This document shows, piece after piece, positions 46,913-58,662 of a stretch of DNA of 64,000 nt. Source of the DNA: Pyrrhosoma nymphula (Eukaryota > Arthropoda > Insecta > Odonata > Coenagrionidae); NCBI GenBank assembly GCA_963573305.1, contig OY754330.1, forward strand, positions 17,890,596-17,954,595, given 5' to 3'. The notes under the pieces were generated by a model that saw nothing but the letters and a program-made list of their open reading frames with translations, was not told where the DNA came from and made no database searches. The translations under genes were made by a program, and so were the position numbers. Positions within the stretch are counted from its first letter, which is position 1. Each line of letters starts with the position of its first letter.

Positions 46913-48235
46913 ATTTGGTGCTCAATACGTGCATTTTACCCTTGATATTTCCTTCTAAATTCTCCTCTGTATAGTTATTTTTTAATTTTTCCATATTATT
47001 CTTCATTAAATTTACCTTCATTGCACTTTGAACCTCTTTATACGTTGCATTAAGATGTGACATAAACGTTAATTGCCAATGAATCAGCCAACCAGAAATC
47101 AGCCAATTTTTTATCATTGGCAAACTTTGTAATTTATTTCATGTTTAAAGTAATCCATTTTCTTTGATCAATCTCCGTAATCATATAATTTACTCAGCAA
47201 CGGTCACTGCCTCGAAATGGCGAAGTGACTGCATTTTCAAAATAATTTTTTGCGGTCCCACTTTCAAGTCAAATGAATCTGGGTTTACTGCCGTGTTGCT
47301 TATGCAATACGTGTTCCAATTAAATCAAACTAGATTACGCTCGCAAAAGATGAATGTGGCACAAACAAGGAAATTAGAGCAATGGAAAACTGCGTATGGC
47401 TTGAACATTCATTTGAGCCTTAATTCGATAACAGGAAGAACCGTCTACCTTAATGGAAAACATTGGGGAGCCGAGAACCGCTTAATGGGGTACTACATAG
47501 GGTAACAAGGGATATAACTCCTAGTCCAGCTTCATCAATGCTTTACCAGAAAATTAATTTAAGTGTTCAAACAAAGAACGGGTAGATTGATAAGAATAAA
47601 AAATAGCATGTAACACTTATTATATCCTTAGAAAAGAAAATATTAGCAATCAAATTCCAAATTAACTCCCCAAATTTTCGAAGAGAGTAGTGGAATTTTT
47701 GCGGTATCAAGCAATAAAAATCTATGCTGGCAAAATAGCTAAAAATTGCAATGGATAGAGCGTCTCTAATTACATTCATCAAGAGAATCTGAAACGGCAT
47801 AATAACAAAAAGGAAGTGATAAGTCTTATAATGAGCAAGAGTGAGCGTAACTCGAGATATTTTTATTTGTACAGCACTTTTCATCGTTATATTAAACCTT
47901 TCTCTAATATCCTATTGGTTAACCTTTAGGAGTCAAATTTAAATGTCCAATAGTCAACCTTCAATGCCGGATTAATTTCCGGCTCTTTTATTTTTTCTTG
48001 TTCTTGACACGAAAAACGTCAATATCTCAACAACTACTAAAGATAAATTGTTCAAATATAAATTATATTTAGTCAAATGCTTAATGTAGTTATAAATAAA
48101 ATGTTTTTAGCCGTGATCAAATTGCAAAGGATTTAACGTTTTAACGTAAAAGTTTTTTTTTGGAACAAATTCGACGTAAATAATTTTTTATTTATAGAGA
48201 TAAATAAAATATAATTTGAGCCCAAAGTTGAGAGT
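46913..48235. other. No gene recognised
   Basis: The 113-codon frame at 47164-47505 and the 105-codon minus frame at 47567-47884 have no recognisable domain. Confidence 0.5.
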
Positions 48236-48239
48236 AATT

Positions 48240-49118
48240 AGCGACAAACCCCGCCATTGAAACGGTATTCATCACTGAGATTCCCAAACTCCACATCTTT
48301 CCCGGTCAGCTGCGCGAGTCTGTTACTGAGCCCAAGTGAGCGCCGTTCCCTCGCACCCCTAATGCTTAGTCTCCCCTGCTCTACAAAACCCCTTCCAGAC
48401 CCCATCTTCACAACCCTGGTTGTTGTTGCTCCTGCTCTTAAATCCATTAAATATTTCAACCCATCCCCTCCTTGCACTTCGAACTTTCTTTTCTTCTATC
48501 ATTCTTCCAATTCTTACCTATTCCTGTCCCATCTGGTCTTTCTCTCCACAAACTAATCTCTCCTCCCTGGACTGTGTCTGCAATTTCTTCGCTAAAATAG
48601 TTAAAAATAGATTACTACATTTTCGTAACATGTCCACCGCTGCTATTCTCTCCTCCCTCTCCATCCCTAATATCACCACCCATAGACTCACAGCAGACTT
48701 AAAACTCATTTATAATATTCTAAATTCCGCCATCGACTGCCTTGAATTTCTCTCCTTTATCAGTTTCAAAGTTCCATCCCGCCCCACCCGTTCTCATCCT
48801 TTACTCCATATGCCCATTCCTAGACTTTCGTTTACTAAATGTTCTCTTTTCCTTCCGCCTCTCCTCTCTAATGAACACCCTTCCTCCACACATTGATCCC
48901 TTTGCACTTCCAATAAAATCCTTTATAAGCCGTTCTCTATCGTATCTGTCACCTAACTAGATGTTACCGTCATTTTTTGGTTGTTTTTTTTTGTAAATTT
49001 GATTCTTGTTAAATTTGCTTGAATTTGTCCTCAAATGTATATATTGTTACCTGGCCACTATAAAATGGGACTCTGCTGTATGTGGTTATCATTCTTTAAA
49101 ATAAAATAAAAATAAAAA
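48240..49118 (+). mobile_element. 5'-truncated LINE with reverse transcriptase C-terminus and (AAAAT)n tail
   Basis: Frames at 48420-48896 and 48742-48960 together encode the end of a LINE reverse transcriptase: LNISTHPLLALRTFF, SIILPILTYSCPIWS, then a stretch ending in LTADLKLIYNIL, and after a frameshift (between about 48830 and 48860) LPPHIDPFALPIKSF to a stop at 48958-48960. SIILPILTYxCPIW corresponds to the conserved region after the catalytic domain in jockey/I-like elements. The 3' UTR runs to an AAAATAAAATAAAAATAAAA tail ending near 49118. The catalytic residues are missing. It is distinct from the LINEs at 7466, 9418 and 37150. Confidence 0.75.
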
Positions 49119-49830
49119 TAATCTCCGCAGGTTGACGGCACCAGTCCAATCCCCACGCCGCTGGTCCACCATCTCCACAGCCTCTACTTTATCCCTTTTG
49201 CCCCTCACCCCACATCGCATGACACATCTCCAGCATTCCCGAACCCCTCCCTCGGACGTGAGTGCAAAAAGGAACTCTCCCACCCCGTAGAACACTCATC
49301 CCATATGCCCTCCGACTCGCAACCCCTGACCGCTGAATTCAAGTGAGCCCCGAAATGACTCCACGAGTCTCCTAATTCCTTGTGTTGACCTCCAGCGGGA
49401 TGCTGCTTCAAAAAAGACGCGTGACGCGAAGAGGTAGATAAATGACCTCGTTGAGCGTGAAATCTACCCCGCTACCATCGAGTCTAGCATGCAAGTCGCC
49501 AACTCTCACGATAGCAGTTGAAGTAATTTGTTTAAAAGCATAATTTTCTCTTTAACTCTTAGTTTAGGACGTAGTTTGAATGACCATTCGTGCAAGTGGT
49601 CGGTGTTGCGCTTTTCCCAACAGTACTATGAAGCGAAAGAACAGAACATGAGAATGTTCTCATGGATATAGGCCGCATATCAATGCGAACACTTGAGCAA
49701 ATCGTTGTAATCTCTTTCGGAAATCTAGCGAAATAAGCGAGTTTACTCGAAGAATAAGCAGTCGTTGAGAAAAAGCGGTGGTATCTAGAGGGTGTAGGGA
49801 TTCAATGGAATTCATCAAGCTTCGCTATGT
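49119..49830. other. No gene recognised
   Basis: A C-rich patch (49130-49430) carries overlapping short frames without similarity. Confidence 0.45.
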
Positions 49831-49837
49831 CCTATCA

Positions 49838-49950
49838 TGAAGGACGTCAAAGTAAAGAATTGTGTAGGAATGAAGCGACTGGCTGGGAGGAGAGGAGATT
49901 GGAGAGGGGCTGCAAATTAATATTCGGATTGATGACTACTGATGATGAAC
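49838..49950 (+). pseudogene. LINE C-terminal and 3'-end fragment
   Basis: One plus frame reads MKDVKVKNCVGMKRLAGRR, the end of a LINE protein, and closely resembles MKDVKMQNCIELKWLADRS at 60856-60912. It then shifts into the family ending FGLMTTDDE. Only the last part of the element is present. Confidence 0.6.
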
Positions 49951-50049
49951 GTTATTTCATATCATGGCATTTTTTTGCCAATCTATCTTCTAAAATGTGA
50001 GGGCAAATTTTCTTACTGATATGTGGCCGATGGCACAATGCAAGTGTCA

Positions 50050-50589
50050 TCAAAACACGACATGAGAGTCAAAATTCTTTCGATGAATGGTTAGATGGAT
50101 TTTCCGGCGAATAACTAATGTGAATTTTTCTCGGACCTCACACCGGGTCGGGTGTTCCGACGTCTTGATGGGAGACTTTCTGAATCTCTTCAGGGCTGAT
50201 GAATGATTCCAAGTCTCAGAAGTGTTCAGTTTATTTTCTGTTCGTTTTTAGGTCTTTTTGGATGCGACAGGTATTTTCGTGCGTCTTTTCCTCACCAATT
50301 TGATGATTGGATTCCAAGTTTCACTGCGCTGGAATACTTGGTCCCTATTGTTGTTGTTGGATACCAGGCGGATTCCGATGGCCTCTTTGGTTATCTGGTC
50401 CCAATATCCCCTAGAGTGGCCGAGCAATTTAGTGTCTTCCCATCTGATGGCATGTTGGAGGTAAATTGAATGTTCGGCAACCACCGACTTCTTCTTTCAC
50501 CAGACACACCGCCAAATAGCAGTACAGTACGCCCGTATGAATCACCAATAAAATTGTAGAATTTTTTAATTCTGTAGAGGTATTGCTCG
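50050..50589 (-). pseudogene. Penelope-like element: GIY-YIG C-terminus and 3' UTR, interrupted by piggyBac
   Basis: On minus, 50484-50248 encodes VVAEHSIYLQHAIRWEDTK then RGYWDQITKEAIGIR, NNNNRD and ETWNPII. This matches the region after the GIY-YIG nuclease of Penelope-like retroelements (AEHxxxxxHxIxWxxxKxL, RxYxxxxxEAIEIR, NFNRD, WNP). Upstream, 50560-50530 reads FIGDSYGRTV, probably the YIG part of the domain, in a different frame, so at least one frameshift is present. The 3' UTR continues to about 50050 with CCTGAAGAGATTCAG and GACGTCGGAACAC. The piggyBac-like element enters at the TTAA at 50590, so the upstream part of this element should continue past 53037, where I could not recognise it. 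Confidence 0.7.
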
Positions 50590-53037
50590 TTAACACTAGA
50601 ATGCCCGTTTGGGTCAAATTGACCCAAGCCAGAATACTTTTGTCGATTTTTTTTACATCAGGAGGTTTATTGACCTGATATTTCCTGACTTTTAATAATT
50701 TATCGTGATTTACCACTGTGCAGAATATAATTCTCCTAATATTATTTCTTCTGTATTTTTTCAACATTTATACCTGCAATTCCCGTATGGGTCATTTTGA
50801 CCCAAACCTTTAAACTCCGTTGAAAGCTTTTAACTCCTCGATTGCCTTTTATTTTATGTATCACAATGTATTAAAATACATTGTTAATCTGTATATATTG
50901 CCTTATTACATCAGTGGTAATGCAGTGTGTTGATACATTGTATTTTTGAGCTCTAAATCTTGGGTTAAATTCTTCGACTCCCTTTTCTTTACCCCCTCAT
51001 TGTATTGTTCCCCAAATCCCCAGTTTATTGATAAATTGTGTTGTCGAGCTCTAAATCTTGAGTAACATTCTTTTACTGCCTTTACTTCACTCCCCTCATT
51101 TTTTATTTCCTCGCATCCCCACAGTGTACTGAGACAATGTTTTGTTGAAACCTAAACCTTGGGTAACATCTGATATAACAAGCTTCAGATACAACAGGAA
51201 GAGAGTACGAAGCTATAAATGGAACCAAGTGGTAGGAGGTGAACTTGGGTGCTATTTCCCTTGATAGACGGTCGGACAAAATATTTTCAGGGAAACACCT
51301 GGCCCTACGTCTCATGCAAAAAGAAATGTATCAAAAGAAAGTGTTGCTAGAGCGTGGCGTCTTTTCATAGATGAGTCTATGCTTCGGCACATAAAGCATT
51401 GCACGGAGGCAGAGGCCCACCGACAGAAAAGAAATAACAACTGGTCTCTTCAACTGAATGAGTTAGAAACATTCATTTCCATATTGAATGCTCGGGGTAT
51501 ATCAGTTTCTACTAAATTTCACACTCATTCATTGTGGTCTGATTCATGGGGCTCTTCATTTTGTAGGGAAACCATGGGGAGAAATCGTTTTTGTGAAATT
51601 AAGCAATACTTGCGGTTTGATGAGAAAAATACTCGCTCTATTACACTTAAAAAAGATAAATTTGCTCTGTTTTCGGAAGTGTCGAATAAGTTCATAGAAA
51701 ACTGTATCTTGGCCTACAAACCTGGACAAAATACAACAGTGGATGAACAGCTGTTTCCGAGTAAAGCGAGGTACCCTTTTGCACAATTTATTCCGTCAGA
51801 ACCTGACAAATACGGGCAGAAATACTGGTTAGCTGTATATGTGCACTCAAAATACATATTGAATGGCTTTCCCTACTAAGAAGGAGATACGTCGCCGCCA
51901 GTCGAAAAGCGTGTCTCAGACTATGTGGTTTTGCGCCTAATGGAGCCTTACCTAAATACTAGTAGAAACGTAACCAGGGACAATTGTTTTATGTCCCTAA
52001 AATTGGCTAAGGAATTCAAGCGAAAATCCACAATTATCGTTGGTACTGTGAACAAGGCGCGAAGGGAAATACCGAACATTTTAAAAACCATGAGAGAACT
52101 ATTATACTCTAGTAAAGTGCTAAATAAGGAGGACATTACGCTGACAATTTACCAAGGCATAAAATCAAAGAGTGTTGCACTGATCCGTTCTCTCCACCCC
52201 ACAGTTGATTTTGCTAATAATCAGAAAAAGACTCCCGAGACTGTTTCATTTTACAATGGAACGAAATATGGCGCTGAGATAGTCGATCAAATGGCGAGAA
52301 GTACTCAGTAAAGGCTTCCGCCCAACACTGGCCAGTTCATCTTTTTTAGCCGCCATCAATTCCTCTGTTCTACACAAAATTGTAACAAAGTCAAATATTT
52401 CCCGTCAAAAATTTCTCCAAAAATTAGCTGAGGAACTAAGAGAAGACTTCCTTTATTGCAGAAATATTATAAAACAAAAGGAAGATACCGTAACTGAATT
52501 AGAATCAGAAAAGTCACGCCGAAGGTGTGAAGTAAAAACAGACTGCAAAGGCAACAAAACTGTAGATAAGTGTCCGTGTTGCAAAAAAAAAAAATGGTAT
52601 GTGGAAAATGCGAAGCTAAAATCAGGTATCTGTGCAGAAAATGTATCAAAAAATAAATTTGTATGTTACAAATTTTATTTTATGTTTAATAATATTTTGC
52701 AAAATATATTGATTCACTTTAATGTATTTTGACTGTGTTATATTAAAATCTTAATTATGAAATTCTCTTTCGTAATTTTTAACTAGTATTCAAATAAAGA
52801 TAACGGGAAAACGCTTTTTTTTGTTCATTATTTGAAATTTATTTGAATAGTGTTAATAAGTTTTTATGGATACATTAGAATGTAATTGCATTACTGTACT
52901 TCCTAGAAAATACTTACAATAAAACTAGTAATAAACATTATTATATGCGTAAAATATATATACTTAGTTATATTGGGTCAAATTGACCCACTCGGGCATG
53001 GTAGGGGGTAAGCATAGCCTGGGCATGCTAGTGTTAA
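50590..53037 (+). mobile_element. piggyBac-like transposon, 2,440 bp, with TTAA duplication
   Basis: TTAA flanks the element at 50590-50593 and 53034-53037. The left end is CACTAGAATGCCCGTTTGGG and the right end, reverse-complemented, starts CACTAGCATGCCC: inverted repeats of 13 bp with one mismatch. GGGTCAAATTGACCC lies 17-19 bp inside the left end and again about 45 bp inside the right end. About 180 bp inside the left end the terminal block recurs as a diverged direct repeat (50775-50804, AATTCCCGTATGGGTCATTT). The broken transposase is described separately. Length, TTAA target and protein agree with the piggyBac superfamily. It lies within Penelope-like sequence. Confidence 0.9.
51241..52656 (+). 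pseudogene. piggyBac-type transposase, disrupted
   Basis: This encodes the DDE enzyme that would cut and paste the element at TTAA sites. From about 51268 (GQNIFRE-type N-terminal motif) the frame runs through MLRHIKHCTEAEAHRQ (51379), LRFDEKN, TVDEQLFPSKARYPFAQFIP with the first catalytic Asp, and GQKYWLAVYV. An in-frame TAA at 51877-51879 follows FPY. The same frame resumes with VSDYVVLRLMEPYL, TRDNCFMSLKLA (second Asp) and GAEIVDQMAR, where Glu replaces the usual third Asp before the final VDQM Asp. A one-base loss near 52300, another lesion near 52347 and slippage in the A-run at 52582-52594 split the C-terminus, which still shows CPCC, CGKC and LCRKC cysteine-finger motifs to a stop at 52656. 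The N-terminus also has stops (about 51262). Not functional. Confidence 0.9.
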
Positions 53038-54230
53038 AGAAAGATGTTTTTGCAAGTGTTATCCATCAAAAACTTTCATAAAGACATCTCCCTACTAGTT
53101 GAGCAGTTGGTACACCATTTAGAAAATTAAAATGTTAAGATAATGCTACCGTCATTCCTAAACAAACTGAAAAGCATATGGATATTGAATATCTAATATA
53201 ATTATTAGCCATTTACTATCATGCAGCCCGATCAGACAGGTTCATTTTAGACTACAAATGCTTTTCAACGAATACGGTCGCGGATTGATTGAACCACGTA
53301 CAGATAATACCTATGAATCGATAATATTACGCCCATTAAGACGGAAGATGAAACATTTTACTTTCCAAATGAATATCGAAATGGAAAGTAGCACTCGAGA
53401 ATTCTTTCAGCGTCTCCACGAAAGAACTTGATTTGTATAGTTTTGTGATAGTGATAGTGAATACATATGAATTGTATCCTCTTAAAATTACCATAATTAG
53501 AGGCAGTTCAAAAATTTCGGATTTGTTCCCTCTTTAAAATCATATAATTTATCGTAAAAATTCTCAAAAGGACAGGAGCTGAGTTAATATAAAAATACTT
53601 TTCCACAAAGTGCATGGCATGCAAGATGTGTGTGGAAAATATTTCTCATAAAAAAAATCAGTTATCCGTTTCTTTCATAAAATTTGCAATAGTTACTACC
53701 TTTAAAAGGACTCAATAGCTTTTTCAAATTTGCTTATTTATTGGGGTACCGACCATCCCCAGTTCGCATAAATTAAATCCATTTTCAACACCCCTTGGCT
53801 TTCTTCGGCAATACTAAACAGATCGTTGATTTAAACATGTAATTATCTCTAGAAAGATAATGTGGGCACTAATATCGACATACCGTGGAAAACTCCTAAC
53901 TATTTTCCATTTATACTCTAGAAATATCTTAGCATCTACTTTCTTCAACACCATTGAAAAGTGAACGTGCGAAGCCATTTTAATTCATAGTTCCCAAGCC
54001 TGTTTATCCTCTCATCTACGAACCGCGACATGCCATCGTCTCCTTACAACCCAAATATTTTCCTCTTATCCCCATTTTTGTACGCTTATCGCTTTTATTC
54101 TACGCCCTCCGCCTCAACCAAGCGCCATCCTACATGCAGAGACACCTTTTTCCCAGCCCTTTACCGACTTTTTTAAACCAAGCTTATCCTTTGGGCTCCT
54201 CTTTATCCTAAGGGTCGCCCGCATACGTTC
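53038..54230. other. No gene recognised
   Basis: The start of this stretch should be the upstream continuation of the interrupted Penelope-like element, but I could not recognise it. The rest is AT-rich, then CT-rich near 53980-54240. Confidence 0.45.
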
Positions 54231-54237
54231 CCTTCCT

Positions 54238-54353
54238 TATATATAAGCGGAATCTACGGCCATGATACAGCCAAAACTCACCAACACTTCCCAAGGGGCA
54301 TCAGGAACACTCCGCGACGCAAGGATGGCCACCCCTGCGGATTTGGCGGAGAA
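54238..54353 (+). promoter_or_regulatory. Candidate TATA promoter with short first coding exon
   Basis: TATATATAAGCGG at 54238-54250 is a strong TATA box. A possible start codon follows at 54325 (M-A-T-P-A-D-L-A-E) and a splice-donor-like GTAAGA at 54354 would end a 29-nt coding exon. Very short first coding exons behind a TATA box are common in arthropod cuticle and secreted-protein genes, but the rest of such a gene was not found, so this is tentative. Confidence 0.3.
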
Positions 54354-54989
54354 GTAAGACTTCAGATGGTATCAAGAGTGCCATGGGAGATGGTGCCGCA
54401 TTTCCCTCGCTAAGAAGATGCCGTCCGACTCAGAGAACTCCTTGCGTCTTACGGACTACACCACGAGAAATCTGTGAAAAGGAAGAAGAGAGTGGAATTC
54501 TAAAGGCACTGAGATAGCAATGGTAGACGTGAGGAAGAGTAAACAAACAATCTAAACCAAAGACTTGAGGATGTTTTAGCTTGGCTCACTGTAATTTTGA
54601 AATAAACATATAGTATTTTAATAAATTTTCCGAGGTGTTCACACAACAGAGGAGGCTATTTCAGAGCAGTGTACTACAAACACTTCTAGACTAACATAAG
54701 ACACGCCGGTAACATACATTTCACCTCGGTCCTTTCCCCCTCCTTTTCCAATTCCCTCGTTGCTGGTGTCCTAACACCCCCTCACGCCTATGGTTGTATG
54801 TAGGTGTCTGTGCTCGCGTATTACTGGGTGACACAAACTGACGGCTAGTGTACCACTTGTCACAGGAGAGAAACCAACCCTAGAGAAGACGTTGTGATAA
54901 TGTCTTGTTTATGCTTCATTTCCTTAAAACCACCTTTCTAATATCTTGATGATTCCTCTTCGTAACCGCTTTTTTATCAAGTAAAGATT

Positions 54990-55095
54990 TGTTTTTAATT
55001 TTTCATTGTGACAATATGTATGTAGGCCAAACATCCCAATATCTGAAAAATAGAATTTCCCAGCTTGAAACTTCAATAAAATCCAAAAGTTGACT
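54990..55095 (+). pseudogene. GIY-YIG fragment of a Penelope-like element
   Basis: On plus, HCDNMYVGQTSQYLKNRISQ can be read at 55007-55066. It matches the GIY-YIG core (YVGxTxxxLxxRI) of Penelope-like elements of a type different from the one at 50050. Stops surround it. Only this motif supports the call. Confidence 0.45.
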
Positions 55096-55919
55096 ACATA
55101 TGTGCGCAATTGGTAAATAATTCAATTAAATAACCACCACTTTGCTTAAATTTACTATAATTTGATACGTTATAAAAATGCTTAATTTTATTTTGATTTT
55201 TTAAATCACCTAATTTTACAACAATTGAAAAACAAACAATACTTAGAAACGATGGAATCATCAAACAATGAAGGAGGTTCCGCCGCGACTGTGTAAATCA
55301 AAAAATTACTAAATTCCACGTTATTTTATATTTTGTCCAAAAAAATCCTGCTTCCGCTGATGAAATGCGTTACCTACAGAAACTAAAAAGTAAGGTACAA
55401 GAAAATTTGCAGATTATTTCACGAATGTATTTTAAATGAGCAATTTTTTTCAGCCATAGGAGCCGATTGCAGCGCCATTTCCTACGAATTACCGCATTTT
55501 GACTTCAATTACGGCCGTAATTTCCTAATAACTAAAAAGAATAAGGTGATAAGATGCCTATATTACATTTTTATTCAAGTTCTCTGGATTATTTCCTTCT
55601 TATAAATAGTTTTCCGCAAAAATGGCATTTGTATTTTATGGAAAAATACTATTTTTCCTCTTGTTTCTCTCATTCCCCCATTGAACACCATGTGATTTCA
55701 AGTTCAATTAGAGAGTAATATAGCGTGGACAGGTATTATTTTGTTGTTCATATCAGATAGAGGACAACTATTTCTACAAGTAGACAGAATATGAATTAAA
55801 TGACATTTAAGTCATTTTACGGTGGAACCACCTTAATTTAAAGAAACTCTTTCTCGGAGGAAACTTGAAAAGTCATATGTTCATATATACATATACCTAT
55901 ATATATATATTTTTTTTAA

Positions 55920-56075
55920 AATAAAAGTACCAAAATTGTAAACCATATTCAATTAATGTACAATACGCCCAATAATTTTCACTGCAGCCCTGAAGAATCA
56001 TGTATACAAATGCAAAACGTCGGCAAAGAGAATTGATAATTTACAATTTAATTGACCTGTGTCTCCTGATAGAAG
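55920..56075 (+). repeat. Dispersed repeat, copy 2 (Penelope-type 3' end)
   Basis: Second copy of the repeat at 36690-36835 in the same orientation, including AGCCCTGAAGAATCATGTAT and CAAATGCAAAACGTCGG. An AT microsatellite with T run (55885-55918) lies just upstream. Confidence 0.65.
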
Positions 56076-58180
56076 GGAAAAATTAAATATCTTTTTAATA
56101 TGATCTAACGCATGCAGAATAGTACTCGACTTCCAGTACTTATACGCCTACGATAAATGGTCTCTGAAAAAGTATGCCTACGACAAAAATCTAGTGAAGT
56201 AGGACGATTCGAGGCAAATTTAAATCGCTAATTCTCTACCCATAGTCATAATAGCATCACCTACGAATGAAGCCAGAGACGGATCAGTGACTCTTGGGAG
56301 TTAATCGTCAAATGACATTACCTTTTATAAGTGTATAAAATTGTGCCTCGCCTACACGAGGAGAGGGCTTGAGATGTGGAAATGATGGATTATGAATGAG
56401 CTATGAAAAATGTTTTTAGTGTGGTTGGTGTGGACATAAAGTTGATTGAGGAATTTTAGGGTAAAGAGTTAATGGATGAAGGAGGATTTATTGTTAGATG
56501 ATGAGATACAAAAGGCAGTAACAGATGGTAGGATGTTGGAAGAGTAGGGAATGGGTAGAAAAATATTAGGATTTAAGGTGGAGATGACGGAATGTAGAAA
56601 ATACACCGAGTCAAAAAATGAAATTATAGAAATAGATATATAGGTGCATGTGGTTATACAATGGCTAACGGCAACACTTGTACATCCATCCGATTTTACC
56701 TCATTTGGTGGAATACCACTGATAATTACACCAGTGTATATCCCAAGGGCCCCTATTTAGCAGTTAATTAGTCAGTGACAGCTTCAGGCACATCCTGAGG
56801 TGCGTTGGAGTGTGTGGATCTCTAGGTGAATAGTTTTCATTACGGACAGTCCTACTGAATGGGTTTAGGATTCGAAATGATTTTCCTCAGATTGCGTGAA
56901 TCCACTGTTTTCTCTTTTTTGGAAGACTATTGAATTTTCTTAGCTCTCGAACTTCATTTTTTCAACAATCCTCAATTCCTACCTCTAGGTTTATCTGTTT
57001 GTTGATCCACAAGTTGCTACCCGTATAACCCATTCAAAATCTATGCCGGGTCTCTCTCTCGCTGGCATTTTGGTTGTTTGAGCGAAAAACCCATTCACCT
57101 GGAATTTAATGAATGTGGCCTCATTTGAATAAAAAAACTCTCATCTTTCCAATAATATCAAAATATCAACCCCTTGCCGAACTACTTTTCGAGCTATTTG
57201 CCTGTAAATATAAGCTGGTTTACATGGGATATATTACGGCTGTGCGCTCCAGAGGGAGAATATTGAAAAAATTAGGAACTTCTAGCACTTAAATTTCGTC
57301 AAAAAACTGTGTATAGATTGCATGTTTTTTCAACTATTTACAAAAAATAATCTGTTAGTCACCACAGTATTTTTACAAAATCGCAAAAAGATCTCCTGTT
57401 TTGGAGGGTTTTCAGACGCGCGGAGGGAAAAAAAGAATCAAGTTAGAGACTTATGTAGCTTTATATATTTAACTACTGAGAATTTAAGTAATATATAATT
57501 ATATATTTGCGCCATTAATATTACAATATTTATTTCATACTTGTTACAGTCGCTGAAATAAAAAAATAAAATTTTGATATGGTCTCCATTATGACGAGGG
57601 AACTATCTCGCTCAAACCACCTTAAGCGAAGTTAATCAACTTTAAATAACACCTCTCTAAGAACTTAGCCATATTAGTTCTCTTCGTGACTGCAGGCCCT
57701 CCAATACAATATTTATCTATTATCATTACAGTTTACTGGTAAATTTCCGTTTTTGTCTTGTTTCTGATTTGTTTACCTTGCTCTTTCACACATTTTCCCA
57801 CTGATTCCATACATAAAAACCTTAAAGTGAAGCATTTTATGACCTTTGCCTTCCTTTAACCTCAATTTTACTTCATACAGAACAATAACTCCATTACTTC
57901 CATAGAAAGTTACAAAAACCTTGAGTAAAATTAAAATAATTTTAGGCATATAAAATAATCTCAGTCGTATTATACACAAACGGACACGTGGGTCGTAACT
58001 GGAGAACACATTTTAATAGACTTGATTACACCGAAATACAATTTTACGAGGAAAATCATTTGATTTACTACCATTTGAAATTAATATTTTAATATTAATA
58101 CCACGAGGATCATCGCAACCATCTCACTGTTTACACACACAATACCTTTACAACCCACACAACGCGTTACTTTCACTGGC
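56076..58180. other. No gene recognised
   Basis: AT-rich sequence with stop codons in all frames. If the THAP gene at 58303 is real, at least part of this is its intron, but no second exon could be identified by eye. Confidence 0.45.
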
Positions 58181-58302
58181 GATAGCTAACCAGTACAATC
58201 ATCTAATGACCTCATACTATTCACCTTGCGTAGAGTAATTAATATATGATACAATTTAAGCAATTTCACCTTATCATACTTCACATGAAGGGACTTACTT
58301 AC

Positions 58303-58413
58303 CTTCGCCTTGAACAGGCTTCCGTTCCGTAAGCCCAACTCCTTATTCCGCTTTTTGGCACTTTCGTACCCAGCGTCGCACCCAGGAACACAACAACGGC
58401 GGTAAGTCCTCAT
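58303..58413 (-). CDS. First coding exon of a THAP-domain protein
   Basis: THAP domains are C2CH zinc-finger DNA-binding modules found in animal transcription and cell-cycle regulators and in P-element transposases. The exon encodes 37 codons: MRTYRRCCVPGCDAGY... then GSLFKAK. The CxVPGC cluster at the very N-terminus (Cys8 and Cys12) and the SLFKAxK segment about 20 residues later are the THAP opening. The start is supported by the position of CVPGC right after Met and by an A at -3. After the last Lys codon the minus strand reads AAG then GTAAGTAAGT, an excellent splice donor in phase 0, and the frame loses THAP character beyond it. The remaining CxxH cysteine/histidine pair and AVPTF box must be on later exons, not found here. 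Host gene or THAP-bearing transposon cannot be decided. The 5' flank is CpG-rich and runs into a 300-bp-arm inverted repeat. Confidence 0.65.
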
Positions 58414-58660
58414 CTTAAAATTCTTGCAAGAAGACTTAAACAGTTTTCACCGGCAAAAACACTTCGTAAACACGATTTCGGCCGAGCAAAACATAAACAC
58501 TTGCACTACCGCTAATGGAGGAAGTCGGAAAGGACCGGATCGGTCGATACAATCAGCGCCGCTATGCGGCCGATTTTGGCGAACGAGAAAAACGCGCGGT
58601 AAGTGACTGCAGAAATACGCTTTCCCGTTCCCGTTCTGCAGCCTCCTTATGTAGGCTCCT
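58414..58660. promoter_or_regulatory. CpG-rich 5' flank, possibly a bidirectional promoter
   Basis: The segment between the THAP exon (minus) and the inverted repeat is richer in CpG than its surroundings. On plus, an open frame from 58515 (MEEVGKDRIGRYNQRR) meets a splice-donor-like CGCGGTAAGTG near 58600, so a divergent transcript is possible. No TATA box was seen. Tentative. Confidence 0.3.
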
Positions 58661-58662
58661 TG

